Source: Perilla frutescens
Taxonomy: Eukaryota; Streptophyta; Magnoliopsida; Lamiales; Lamiaceae
Direction of reading: 5' to 3'
DNA length: 64,000 nucleotides
Assembly: GCA_026008535.1 (NCBI GenBank)
Contig: BRKX01000013.1
Location: forward strand, 55,253,726 to 55,317,725
The position numbers and the translations under genes were made by a program. A model generated the notes under the pieces. It made no database searches. It worked only from the letters and a program-made list of their open reading frames with translations, and had not been told where the DNA came from. Below, piece by piece: positions 11,716-21,334 of the stretch (position 1 is the first letter of the stretch; every line of letters starts with the position of its first letter).

Positions 11716-12149
11716 CAAATCTTTTGTGAATTCTAGCAACATTATATGGTATTTAATTTGAATGAATAAATATGAATTTTTGAATTCCAACTACACACAC
11801 ACACATATAAAAGTCACTAGCTTGATAGCAGTACCAGGGAATGGTATATTACAAATTCAGTGTCGATTGAGTATTGACATGCCATTTCGAGAGACGAGAC
11901 AAAATTATATGATATACATTCAACGCAGTTGGCAAATTTTAGAGTAATTATTTATACAACAATATGATGTTGTTAATATTTTCACTTTATACCCTTATTA
12001 CATATATTCCACGTATGCATCACAAATTTACTCAATCAGTATTACTTGAAATGGTTTATGTAAAAGTAAAACGTCTACAAAGTTTCACCAGAGTTGGAAA
12101 AAATAACTGAAAAAAGTATTAAGTAGCCAAATCTTTTAAATGACAATTA

Positions 12150-12300
12150 TCCCACATCGAATTTTGAAGATGATTATTCTACTTGAATGCACTATAAATT
12201 TTAATGGTTAACAATGAAGTTCTCACATCTCACACTTTTCTTGATCTTTTAGTTGAGACTTGAGAACAAATAGTGTGTTTGAAGTTATCAATTCAATATT
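12150..12300 (+). pseudogene. U2 snRNA-like unit 2
   Basis: USE TCCCACATCG (12150-12159), then 33 bp, then TATAAAT (12193-12199). About 38 bp later a U2-like start reads ACACTTTTCTTGATCTTTTAG with TTGAGACTTGAG. The match to U2 weakens after about 45 nt. Confidence 0.55.
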
Positions 12301-12948
12301 TAAATACGTATTTAAATATTTAAGTTAAAATTTCAAATTAAATGTAAATATTTAAAAATTAAATTTATCAGTATAAACTCAATTTTTTTACATTTACATG
12401 TATTAGCATAGAAGAGCTAATTTTTATTGCCACATCATAATTCTGATCATCAGCACTCCTTTTTTTTTTTTCATTTATCAGAATTTAGAAGATAAAACTG
12501 ACTTTGCACATGAAAAACCCTCCATATTCTACATCCCAAAATTAAATTAATTACTACACGTGGAAAAACATTGCCTCATCATAATTCTGATCATCGAAAA
12601 AATAGGAGTGTTGATTTTGCTACGAATAAAAAAAAAGTGTTTTATTGCAACATTTAAAAAGTCGTATATAATTTCAAATTCATTCAAATGTAGTTATTTT
12701 TTTAGCAATTAGCCCTTAAATATATGTTAAACAGTTAGAACTTATATATTTTATTTTTTCATAAAGAATTCATCCCACATCAAGGACTCGCTAATCGTCA
12801 TTCCACTTTTTTTCATTCTTTTTACATTTGATTTTTTTTTAAATCTCAAATAGAAGACTTAACAAATATTATTGTACATAAATAAAATATAAATTCTGGG
12901 ACCCAATGATGATTTTTCCACATGTCCCAATCTTTTTCTTGAGATCAA

Positions 12949-13760
12949 GGGGGGTGTATTCAATTAGGATTTTGATGGATTTTGTTGGACTTTAAAATGT
13001 CCATGGATTTTTATGGATTTTATAAATCCATAGACTCCACATGGAGTCTCCCAACTCTACGCAGAGTCTGACGGATTTGTGTATGGATTTCGAATGAATT
13101 TTGGACGATTTCAACGGATTTGAAATCATTTTTTCCAGCGCTCGATGGAACACAGCGATCGGTGGGCCCGGGAAAAAATGAAACCCAGCGATCGCTGGAA
13201 GCCAGCGGCCGCTGGGAGAAGAGGCGGAGAGCTAACCCAGCGATCGCTGGTCCGAGCGGCCGTTGGAGCCGCGGCCTTGCTCCCAGCGACCGCTAGCACC
13301 CAGCGGTCGCTGGAGTGCCATCATCGGCAAAGCCAGCGGCCGCTGGGGTCGGGTGACGGTTGGGGTGTCCGATTTCAACTCCTCACCGACCGCTGGGACA
13401 CAACGCTCGCCGGGTTTTCCAAATCCATCGAAATCTCATGTCCAGAGGTCGGATGTCATCCTTTGTAATTTTCACGTGAAATCCAGTTGAAATCCAACGA
13501 AGTCAATGACTTTTTAAAGTCCGTGGATTGTTGAATACCGTAGAATTTTAAAGGACTTTTAAAAGTCTGGATTGAATACACCAATATTTCGTTGGACTTT
13601 TAAAAGTCTGGATTGAACACACCAAGATTTCGTTGGACTTTTAAAAGTCTGGATTGAATACACCATAATTTTGTTGGACTTTTAAAAGTCTGGATTGAAT
13701 ACACCCGGATTTTAAAAGTCCAACGAAATCCAACGAAATCTTAATCCAATACACCCCCCC
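12949..13760. mobile_element. MITE with GGGGTGTATTCAATTAGGAT ends
   Basis: The left end is GGGGTGTATTCAATTAGGAT and the right end is its imperfect inverse, ATCTTAATCCAATACACCCC. The right arm carries several direct repeats of TTTCGTTGGACTTTTAAAAG and TCTGGATTGAA(T/C)ACACCA (13535-13710). The middle is GC-rich and full of palindromes, listed separately. There is no transposase. Runs of G and C at the edges blur the exact boundaries, and I could not confirm a target-site duplication. Confidence 0.7.
13140..13400. repeat. CCAGCGRYCGCTGG palindrome cluster
   Basis: At least eight copies of a 14-bp palindrome, CCAGCG-NN-CGCTGG, occur in 260 bp. Examples are CCAGCGATCGCTGG at 13185 and 13237, CCAGCGGCCGCTGG at 13202 and 13333, CCAGCGGTCGCTGG at 13300 and CCAGCGACCGCTAG at 13283. 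The local GC content contrasts sharply with the AT-rich surroundings. Open frames on both strands here come from the repeat and are not treated as genes. Confidence 0.85.
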
Positions 13761-14049
13761 AAATGTAGTATTTGATATTTGATTATATCAATTTAATAAT
13801 GAATATATATAACTTAATTAAATTAAAAATTTGAATTAAAAGTTTGATATTTACATTTTGGGCTATTTTTCAAAAATAACTCACTTAACGAAATAGTACA
13901 CACTTTTTCAAAACAATTATAAATATAATTACATTTGATTAGTTTTATGGCTCGAATGTCGTACATAATTGTTCAAATCTTTAAAGATAATGTACTTTAA
14001 TTTTTTTTTTAACTAAAAAGATATATAATTTTTTAAGTGTAATGTTTGA

Positions 14050-14195
14050 TTACACATAGAAAAATAATGAGTATTATTATGTTTGAACATACTTTGAATT
14101 CTAATAATCAATAATGAAATTTCTTACATTTCTTGGTTTTTAAGTTGAGATCGAGTATAGTTTTTAACATTATTAGTTTAATATTAAAATACTTA
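14050..14195 (+). pseudogene. U2 snRNA-like unit 3
   Basis: USE and TATA positions are recognisable but mutated (ATTACACATAG; ACTTTGAAT). The RNA part is clear: TTACATTTCTTGG, then AAGTTGAGATCGAGTATAG, then TTATTAGTTTAATATT. These parallel the U2 segments CTAAGATCAAGTGTAG and CTTATCAGTTTAATATC in the same order and spacing. Confidence 0.55.
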
Positions 14196-14426
14196 TTTAA
14201 TTTTTTTGAGTTTAAATATCTATGAATTTCTTATTAAATATATATTTAAAATATAATTTTTTTACTTTTATGCTTTTAAATTAAAAAATATATATATATA
14301 CACACGTTAACATAAATATATTTAATTTTTAAATTTTAAATGTATATAAGTTTACAATTTTAAATATAAGAAAACTAAATCTTAAACAATGAAATATTAT
14401 ATACTTTAATTATTTTACTAAATTTG

Positions 14427-14545
14427 TCTCATATCGAATATTTAACAAATATTATTTTGAATGAACAAAATATAAATTGAGAATTGAACAATGGTATTCA
14501 TACAACCTTTTCAGTGTTTTAACTAAGATCAAGTATAATATTTTA
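14427..14545 (+). pseudogene. U2 snRNA-like unit 4 (type A)
   Basis: USE-like TCTCATATCG (14427-14436), 34 bp, TATAAAT (14471), and 29 bp from the TATA start to ATAC at 14500. The RNA part, ATACAACCTTTTCAG...AACTAAGATCAAGTATAATATT, is one of the closest matches to U2 (ATACCTTTCTCGG...GGCTAAGATCAAGTGTAGTATCT). It is cut after about 45 nt and runs straight into the USE of unit 5. Confidence 0.65.
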
Positions 14546-14660
14546 TCCCACATTGAAAAATAAAGAGAATTCTTCTATCTGAACATACTATAAATTTTAA
14601 TTGTTAAGAATGAAATCTTGATACTTTTCTTGATCCTTTAAGTTTATTAATATTAAAATA
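14546..14660 (+). pseudogene. U2 snRNA-like unit 5 (type B)
   Basis: USE TCCCACATTG (14546-14555), exactly 33 bp, TATAAAT (14589), then ATACTTTTCTTGATCCTTTAAG at 14621. An internal deletion then joins to TTATTAATATTAAAATA. Confidence 0.6.
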
Positions 14661-14859
14661 CATATATAAATTTTTTAGTTTAAATATTTATCAGTTTCTT
14701 ATTAATTATATATTTAAAATTAAATTTTATCTTTTATGTTAAAAAAATCCAAAAATAAATTTGATTTTGAAAATTTTAACGTATATAAGTTTATAGTTTT
14801 AAATATATGAAAAATAAATCTTAAATGATTAAATCTTATATATTTTAATTATTTTGCTA

Positions 14860-14953
14860 AATTTATTTTCAATGAGCAAATTATAAACTGTGATGCCCAA
14901 CAATAGTATCCATACAACTTTTTCTATATTTCAACTAAGATCAAGTATATATT
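14860..14953 (+). pseudogene. U2 snRNA-like unit 6 (type A)
   Basis: TATAAAC lies at 14882 and ATAC begins exactly 30 nt later at 14912, followed by AACTTTTTC and AACTAAGATCAAGTATATATT. Compared with unit 4, a deletion of roughly 27 bp has removed the USE. Confidence 0.6.
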
Positions 14954-14959
14954 GTTTGA

Positions 14960-15107
14960 TCCCACATTGATAAATATGGAGTATTGTTATATGTCAACAT
15001 ACTATAAATTTTAAACGTCAATAATAAAATTCTCACACCTTTCTTAATCTTTTAAGTTGAGATTGAGAATAGTACTATTTCATCTTATCTGTTTAATATT
15101 AAAATAG
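14960..15107 (+). pseudogene. U2 snRNA-like unit 7 (type B)
   Basis: This is the most complete unit. USE TCCCACATTG (14960-14969), exactly 33 bp, TATAAAT (15003), then 32 nt to ACACCTTTCTTAATC at 15035. AAGTTGAGATTGAGAATAG and CTTATCTGTTTAATATT follow. It covers about the first 65-70 nt of U2. Many C and G positions of U2 appear as T or A, as expected from decay of methylated DNA. Confidence 0.65.
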
Positions 15108-15322
15108 ATATATAAATTTTTTAGTTTAAATATATGTATCAGTTTTTTATTAAATATATATCTAAAAATAGTTTTTTAATTTTATGTTTTTAAATTAAAA
15201 ATTCTAATAAACAATTTTAATTTCTAAATTTTTAAATATATATAAGTTTAAAATTTTAAATTTATGAAAATGAAAGCTTAATCAATTAAATCTTATATTT
15301 TATTTTATTTTTACTAAAATTA

Positions 15323-15440
15323 TCTCACATTGAAAAACTAACAAATTTTATTTTGAATGAACAAACAATAAATTGTTAGGCATAACAATAGTATTCCTAC
15401 TACTTTCTTCATATTTCATCTAAAATTAAGTTTAATGTTT
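15323..15440 (+). pseudogene. U2 snRNA-like unit 8 (type A)
   Basis: USE-like TCTCACATTG (15323-15332), 34 bp, then AATAAAT in the TATA position. A degraded RNA part follows (ACTACTTTCTTC, then CTAAAATTAAGTTTAATG). Confidence 0.5.
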
Positions 15441-15585
15441 GATCTTGCATTAAAAAATGAGGAGTATTGTTCTACTTGAACATATTGTAAATTCTAATAA
15501 TTAATAATAAAATATTCATACGTTTCTTGATATTATAAGTTGAGATCGAGTATAATTTGATCTTATTAGTTTAATATTAAAATAT
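15441..15585 (+). pseudogene. U2 snRNA-like unit 9 (type B)
   Basis: USE and TATA are eroded (ATCTTGCATTA; TTGTAAAT). The RNA part is well kept: ATACGTTTCTTGATA at 15518, TTGAGATCGAGTATAAT, and TCTTATTAGTTTAATATT, in the same order as U2. Confidence 0.6.
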
Positions 15586-15804
15586 ATATTTAAAATTTTT
15601 CATTTAAATATCTATCAAATTATATTTAAAATTAAAATTAAAATTTTATATTTTAAATTCAAAAAATATAAATATATAAAAAAAATTCAAATAAATATAT
15701 TTAATTTTGAAATTTTAAATGTATATAATTTTGAAATTTTAAATAAATGAAAGATAAACCTTAAATAATAAATCTAATATATTAGATTTTTTTATAAAAA
15801 GTTA

Positions 15805-15850
15805 TCCCACATCGATAAACTAGCAATATTGTTTTGAATGAACAAATTAT
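15805..15850 (+). pseudogene. U2 snRNA-like unit 10 (promoter remnant)
   Basis: USE TCCCACATCG (15805-15814) is followed by the usual spacer and a broken TATA (TTATTAAAT). The copy ends there, about 40 bp before the next unit. Confidence 0.45.
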
Positions 15851-15891
15851 TAAATCTTACATATTTGAACTTTTTTTTTTCTCTAAAGTTA

Positions 15892-16010
15892 TTCCACATC
15901 GATGAACTAACAAATATTATTTTGAATAAATGAACTATAAATTGTGAGGCCAAACAATAGTCTTTCAACTTTTTCGGTCTTTGATTTAAAATCAAGTGTG
16001 ATATTTCGAT
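15892..16010 (+). pseudogene. U2 snRNA-like unit 11 (type A)
   Basis: USE-like TTCCACATCG (15892-15901), 34 bp, TATAAAT (15936). The RNA part CTTTTTCGGTCTTTG...AAAATCAAGTGTGATATTT keeps the U2 words TCGG, CTTT and ATCAAGTGT unusually well. It ends shortly before the nested Helitron at 16052. Confidence 0.65.
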
Positions 16011-16384
16011 ATTTGATTTATAATTTATGATTTTATTAGTTTAATATTAAACTAGTATACCACCTGTGCGGCACAGAGGATGTTATTAAAAAAACAATAA
16101 TAAAATTATATTAAGTCATGAATTTCGCATATAAATATATGAATTATATCGTTTGAATTATAAATTACTTAGTATTTTTCATCATTGGAGAAATCAATCT
16201 TGGCGGTTCTAGCCGTGTTGGAAACATCCAAGTTGGTTGTAAAATCGAGAAGACAGAGTCATCGCAGCCCATATGGTCTTGACAGTGATTAATCGGCCAA
16301 TTAGGCACGAATAATTTTTTTCAATTTTTTAAAATATTTTTGTTCAAAATATGATTAAATAAAATTTTCGAGGTTTTCCACCAT

Positions 16385-16424
16385 TTTTATACAACCCACA
16401 TCCCAGTCTACAGCCGATAAGAGA
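16385..16424 (-). promoter_or_regulatory. USE-like box and TATA at 23-bp spacing
   Basis: On the minus strand TCTCTTATCG (16424-16415) is followed by a 23-bp spacer and TATAAAAATGG. The plus-strand homologue in Helitron 2 (19656-19706) has the same spacer with 11 extra bases (34 bp). In plant snRNA genes 33-34 bp goes with RNA polymerase II and 23-24 bp with polymerase III. Whether this site is active is unknown. Confidence 0.3.
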
Positions 16425-16894
16425 CGTAGGGTAAGTGAAAATTTAATATGTAAATGACAATATGTAATAATAATATATTAAAAAAATACTTAGGCGAAGA
16501 CAATCTAAATGGAATTTTATATGTTATTGTGTGTAATTTTATGAACCCACTTGTGAAGAAACAAAACATCATAGTCGCGATGATTAATATGTAACATTAG
16601 AACTTCACAGATCTACACGCGCTCACACACGAATGAGGAATGTTAGAAAAAAAATATTTTTTATTGAAAAAATGAAATACGTTATCTTTAAAGATTTTAA
16701 CTCATTAAAAGATTTTGGATGTGGATGTTGAATTTTTAATATATTTAATTAACTTATAAAATTAAAAATATTTTAAATTAATATATTTAAAATATTTTAT
16801 TACATTTGTTTAATATATTTAATTCAATTTCAATTCAAAAATATTTAATTTCTAAAAATGTAAAATGTATCGTATTAAATTGATAAAATCAAAT

Positions 16895-16998
16895 ATCAAA
16901 TATTATACTTGATCTCAATTTGCAGTGATCAATGGGGGCCTCACAATTCATAGTTTGTTCATATACAATATTATTTTCTTTGTTCTTCAATGTGGGAT
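16895..16998 (-). pseudogene. U2 snRNA-like unit 12
   Basis: On the minus strand: USE TCCCACATTG (16998-16989), a spacer of about 34-35 bp, TATGAAT, then an RNA part with AAATTGAGATCAAGTATAATATTTGATATT. It is inverted relative to units 1-11, as expected inside the reverse-oriented Helitron. Confidence 0.55.
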
Positions 16999-17216
16999 AA
17001 ATTTTGGTTAAAATTAAAATATATAAGTTTTAATTATTTAAAACAATTTTAAAGCTGAAAACTTAAATATGATAACTTGAAAATCTTAAAATTATCTAAC
17101 ATTAAAATGATAAGATCAATTAATATATTTCGAGTTTTGACCATTCAAAATTTAAATGTATATTAATTTAAAAATCTGTATGCGGATCTTGATTTTTAAA
17201 AATATATTTAATTAAT

Positions 17217-18038
17217 AGGTATTTCTAAGTACGCCACCAAATTTTCTTTATACTACACCACTATTAAGTTTAATTCAAAAATAAATAATTATTAATTTAT
17301 ATAAATATCATTTTTAATTTTAAAAATTACTTAAAAAAATAAATAAAATAAAAATAAATAACCACGTTCTTCTCACCCCAATGACCTCACCCGCCGCATT
17401 ACCCCCACAATTGCTCTCTCATTTCCCTCCATTTATGCTAATCTTCATTTCTATCCTCTTCCTCCATTTATTTTCTTTGTAAAAATTGCTTATGAAATCA
17501 AATATGTGTATTGATGTCGTATATTTTTGGGGCTAAAAAAATTAACTTTGCTAACTTCTCCAATCATAGGATTTGTCGCATAAATATTTAGAGAAATACA
17601 TATATCTGATTGAGATATTGGAATTTGGGACATGGTGTTGATGATAATACTTTAAAATCTGGTGACATTGAAGGATTTATTAGAATATTTTATAAATCTG
17701 AAAAAGGATTTTGTCAGAGTTGAAACACAGTATTGACAACAACTATGTCCTTCTCTATTTTATTTTTGAAAAAAAATAACTATTAGGGAGGAAACACGAA
17801 GGTGGTAGGTCAGGAAGAAAGGTGACGACGACGGAAAGTGGCGGTCTGTAGTATAGAAGGAAGAGAGTGAGGGTGGAGAATAATTTTTTTTTAATTTCTT
17901 TTGAATTATTATTTTTTAATTTATTTTCATAATGAAATGATAGAAATGACTTTTATCGTGGTGTAATGAAAAAAATGTATGATGTATAAAATAAATGTGG
18001 TGTATAAAGAAAAAAAGGATGGTGTATATAGAAACTCC
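17217..18038. mobile_element. MITE of the GGAGTTTCT family
   Basis: The right end, GGTGTATATAGAAACTCC, and left end, AGGTATTTCTAAGTACGCCACC, are imperfect inverted repeats. ATTAAT flanks both sides (17211-17216 and 18039-18044), a likely target duplication. The interior has a GC-richer stretch (17370-17460 and 17800-17880) of unknown origin. It lies within nested Helitron 3. Confidence 0.6.
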
Positions 18039-18181
18039 ATTAATCAATTAAAGAGTAGAAAATTTAAATTAATATTTTAAAAATATTTCATTTGAACTAT
18101 TTAATATATATAATTTAGGTCAAATCTATAAATTTAAAATATATTTAATATTAAAATGATAATATCAAATATCTAAATATT

Positions 18182-18291
18182 ACACTTGATCTCAACTTAG
18201 AGATCAATAAATGTGGAAATATCATTGTTGTGACTCATACTTTATAATTTGTTCATGCATAACAATATTTGTAAGTTTTTTTACTGTGAGA
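18182..18291 (-). pseudogene. U2 snRNA-like unit 13
   Basis: On the minus strand: TCTCACAGTA (18291-18282) in the USE position, a 34-bp spacer, TTATAAAG, then the RNA part TTATTGATCTCTAAGTTGAG followed by ATCAAGTGTAATATTTAGATA. Confidence 0.5.
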
Positions 18292-19149
18292 TGATTTTTG
18301 TTTGAAAAAAACTAAAAGTATAAGCTTTAACTATTTAATATATATACATACATACATATATATATATATATATCATGGCATAAATATATTTAACAATTAA
18401 TTGATAAGTTCAATTAATACATTTAATTCAAAAATTTAAGTAGATTTAATTTAAAATTCTCGATGTGTATCTTGATTAATACATTTAATTTGAAAGTTTA
18501 AATATATTCAATTGAAATCTTGACGTGAATCTGGAATTATTTTATTATATTTAATCAACTTAAAAATTTAAAATATTTTTAAATTATTATATTAAAACAT
18601 TCACTCATAATAGTTAAAAGAAGGATAATTAACATAAAATTATGTCCATCGTAAAGAAAAAATAGATATTTAGAAAACTCACATATAAATCAACAATTTG
18701 AAGGCCACATAATTTATTTCATCTTATGAACAAAATAATTTTTGATTAAAATGTAATATTTTTGCAAAATAAAAAAATTATAATATTGAATGACTATATA
18801 ATGTAAATATTAATTAATTAATAATTTTTTATTTTTATTTATAGAAAGTGCATTTAGGCGGGAAAACTAATTATTACTATTTATAGTGACTATCTTACTT
18901 TTAGATATAATATAGATTCTAAATATATTTTAAATTTATAAAATTTAACTATTTTAAAATAAAAAAATTTAAGTTAAATATATTAAAAAGTTCAAATATA
19001 CATTTTTAATTTAATTAAATATATTTAAAAATCAAGATCCACATCCAAAATTTTAAATTAAATATATTTAATTTTGTTTAATTAAATGTATTAATTGATC
19101 TTTTCAATTTAATGTTAAATATTTTTAAATTCATTTAATATCAAAGAAT

Positions 19150-19262
19150 TGACATATATTGTTGTGCATGAACAATCTACACATATTGAGACTCAGCAAT
19201 AGTCTTTCAACCTTTCTCAGTATTTATGTTGAGATCACATGTAATATTTGATATCTGTTTTT
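19150..19262 (+). pseudogene. U2 snRNA-like unit 14
   Basis: The RNA part CAACCTTTCTCAGTATTTATG, GTTGAGATCACATGTAATATT, GATATCTG resembles U2. Promoter boxes are not recognisable. Orientation is again plus, outside the nested Helitron. Confidence 0.45.
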
Positions 19263-19327
19263 AGAGAATATGTGCAAATGCATTATTAATTTAAAATATT
19301 TAAAGATGGTGTACTTGATTTTTAACA

Positions 19328-19330
<3 letters not shown>

Positions 19331-19362
<32 letters not shown>
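19331..19362. repeat. (TA)n(TG)n microsatellite
   Basis: A short TA run passes directly into about ten TG dinucleotides. Confidence 0.9.
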
Positions 19363-19363
<1 letters not shown>

Positions 19364-19574
19364 TACCACTATTCATATTTTTTTTTAGATTTGTGAAATT
19401 CTAAACTTGCATATCAATAATCGGGATCACAATATTTTATTTTTGTACAGGTGGGTTAATAAAGTTACATATAATAATAGGCAGAGCCTAAGTAGAATCT
19501 AGGAGTTTTTTTATTTTTTATTATGTATTATTACGTATTGCTATTTACATATTAAATTTTTCATTTACCGTACA

Positions 19575-19830
19575 TCCCATACGGGTTTGTATAATGAAGA
19601 TTGAGATATAGGTTGTTATATAAAATCTCAAATGATTTTTTCAACATTTCCTATATCCCACATCAGTTGTAGATTGACAAATTGGAATGTGAATTGTTGT
19701 ATAAAAGATTAGGTAATCTTAAATTGAAATTAAAATCACAAATTATTTATGCAATTTTTTTCTGATTTTACTACATTACACGTTGATTGTAAATTGAAGA
19801 ATTTGGGATATAGGTAGTTGTATAAAAGAG
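19575..19830 (+). promoter_or_regulatory. three USE/TATA modules
   Basis: Three related modules follow one another. TCCCATACGG (19575) is 34 bp before TATAAAA (19619). TCCCACATCA (19656) is 34 bp before TATAAAAG (19700). A weaker box (ACATTACACG, 19773) precedes TATAAAAG (19821). The sequence downstream is not U2-like and I do not recognise an RNA in it. They lie in the 3' part of Helitron 2. Confidence 0.4.
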
Positions 19831-20226
19831 TGAAAATCTCAAATTTTTTATTTAATCATATTTTGAGCCAAAAAGTTTAAAAAATATTAAAAATTTATCG
19901 GTGTCTAATTGGCCAATTAATTACCGTCGAGATCACCTGGGTGACAAGGATCCGATCTCCCCATTTTACACTTGACTTGGGTGTTTCCGGCATGGGTAAG
20001 AGACGTCTAGCGCTTATGCGGCCGCCTAGCCTGATTTCTACAATCCTGAAAAATACACAAATAACTTGATTTCTACAACCCTGAAAAATACACAAATAAT
20101 TTATAATTTTGTCGATCTAATTCATATATTTACATACTGAATTCAAGATTGAATATAATTTTATTATTATTCATAAATATTTTTAATAAAATTCACTTCA
20201 TGTGCATCGCACAGGTGGTATACTAG

Positions 20227-21334
20227 TAAAATTTAATAGAAAGAAGTTAAAAATGTGTTTAGCCAAAGTGTAAGAACTTATTAAAACGAAAGAAATTGTA
20301 TAGAGACCTAATAAAATAAATAGTAACAATACAGGACATAATGATATGTTTTGCCAAATTAAATTGATATCAACAAATAAATTAATTAATATTTAGAGTT
20401 ATTAATTTTCTCATCACTAATTAATTAATTATCCGTAAGCATAGAATTCAAGTTAATAAATTCTATTATAAATAATATCTAAATAATTGGACAAATTCGA
20501 ACCAAAAAGTGGTTAACATTCAACTATGCGCATATTTCTTTTCACCATGTTTCTCTTTTTTTCTTATTCAAAAGAAAAATAATATATGTTAAATATATTG
20601 CTTGAATTTCATGGAATGCAAGAGATTAGGATTAGTGAGCTTCTGTACGAGTTGTTTATCATAATCAGAATCCCAATTTCTTTAAAATATATTAAGACAG
20701 TATAATCATTATAGTAATTATTTTACATTCAAATAAATTTTTAATATTCGTAATTGTATTATATTACATCATTACCCTTGAATACAGTATATAATAGGGA
20801 TATAATTGGTAAAATCAAAATTGTAAGATAACACACCTTTTATATTAGTATAGATATATATATTTATTTCGAAAAAATCAATTACAAGCACAGTGCATGA
20901 GCCCGCGCATTAGCGCTGGGTGGTTACACCACACGACCTCAATTTTTTTTAGCTCAGTTCATTAAATATAACAAACAAACTTGAACATACGTCTGTATTT
21001 GATAAAACTAAAGTTCACCCGAGCTTGAACCTAACAATAGATCAAACACTTGAATTTGACTCGTTTAAGGTTCGATTAAAGTTCATTCAAACACGCCTCA
21101 GTGTGTAATCTAACGAGATCAAATATAATTTTTAAAACTCAATATCACTTGAATGAATTATCCATCAAGCTCAACTCATTATATAATCAAACGAGCTCAA
21201 ACATAATTTTTAGAGCTCTACCCAAAAACTCAAAAACAGTCAAAGCAATCAGCTTAAAATTAAATTTGTGACAAAGTCTTCTACTACAAAACTTTATAAC
21301 AAGAACATATCAATCAATAACATGAATAGTTTCT
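20227..21334. other. intergenic DNA between Helitron 2 and PPR gene
   Basis: This is AT-rich with no gene seen. A GC-richer hairpin-like word, CCCGCGCATTAGCGCTGGG, lies at about 20910-20930. From 20950 to 21220 there are repeats of GAGCTC/AACGAG/TTCATTAA type, a common plant dispersed repeat. The 3' UTR of the PPR gene should lie just left of 21335. Confidence 0.4.

Larger units (their letters stand above)
16052..18916 (-). mobile_element. nested Helitron 3 (reverse orientation)
   Basis: On the minus strand the 3' end is a GTGC...GCAC-type hairpin (CTGTGCCGCACAGG), then TGGTATA, then CTAG (16055-16052) before T. The 5' end, TCTATATTATATC at 18916 followed by AAAAGTAAGATAG and TTAGTTTTCCCGCC, matches the left ends of Helitrons 1 and 2. 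Its length is 2.87 kb. It carries two U2-like units on the minus strand and a MITE. No ORF for Rep/helicase is seen. Confidence 0.65.
11042..20226 (+). mobile_element. Helitron 2 (host of nested Helitron and U2-like array)
   Basis: The left end, TCTTAATCTTAATATATATA with CAATTCTTATTTTCCCG shortly after, matches the left end of Helitron 1. The right end is a GTGC-ATC-GCAC hairpin, AGGTGGTATA, then CTAG before T at 20223-20226. A reverse-oriented Helitron (16052-18916) and a MITE (12949-13760) lie inside. Its subterminal 3' region (19890-20010) is related to the reverse complement of 16200-16320 in the nested copy, which supports one family. No Rep/helicase ORF is present. That the two ends belong to one element is inferred, because the distance is large and several insertions intervene. 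Confidence 0.5.

Noticed and set aside
12774..12784. Another snRNA-type USE box (TCCCACATCA)
   Set aside because: There is no TATA box at 23 or 33-34 bp downstream and no U2-like sequence.
13145..13490. Open frames of 107 and 75 codons
   Set aside because: They lie in the palindrome cluster of a MITE and overlap each other in different frames; the repeated GC-rich words explain the lack of stops.
11141..16010. Functional U2 snRNA genes
   Set aside because: No unit contains the 3' two thirds of U2 (Sm site and later stem-loops), and every RNA part has many substitutions.
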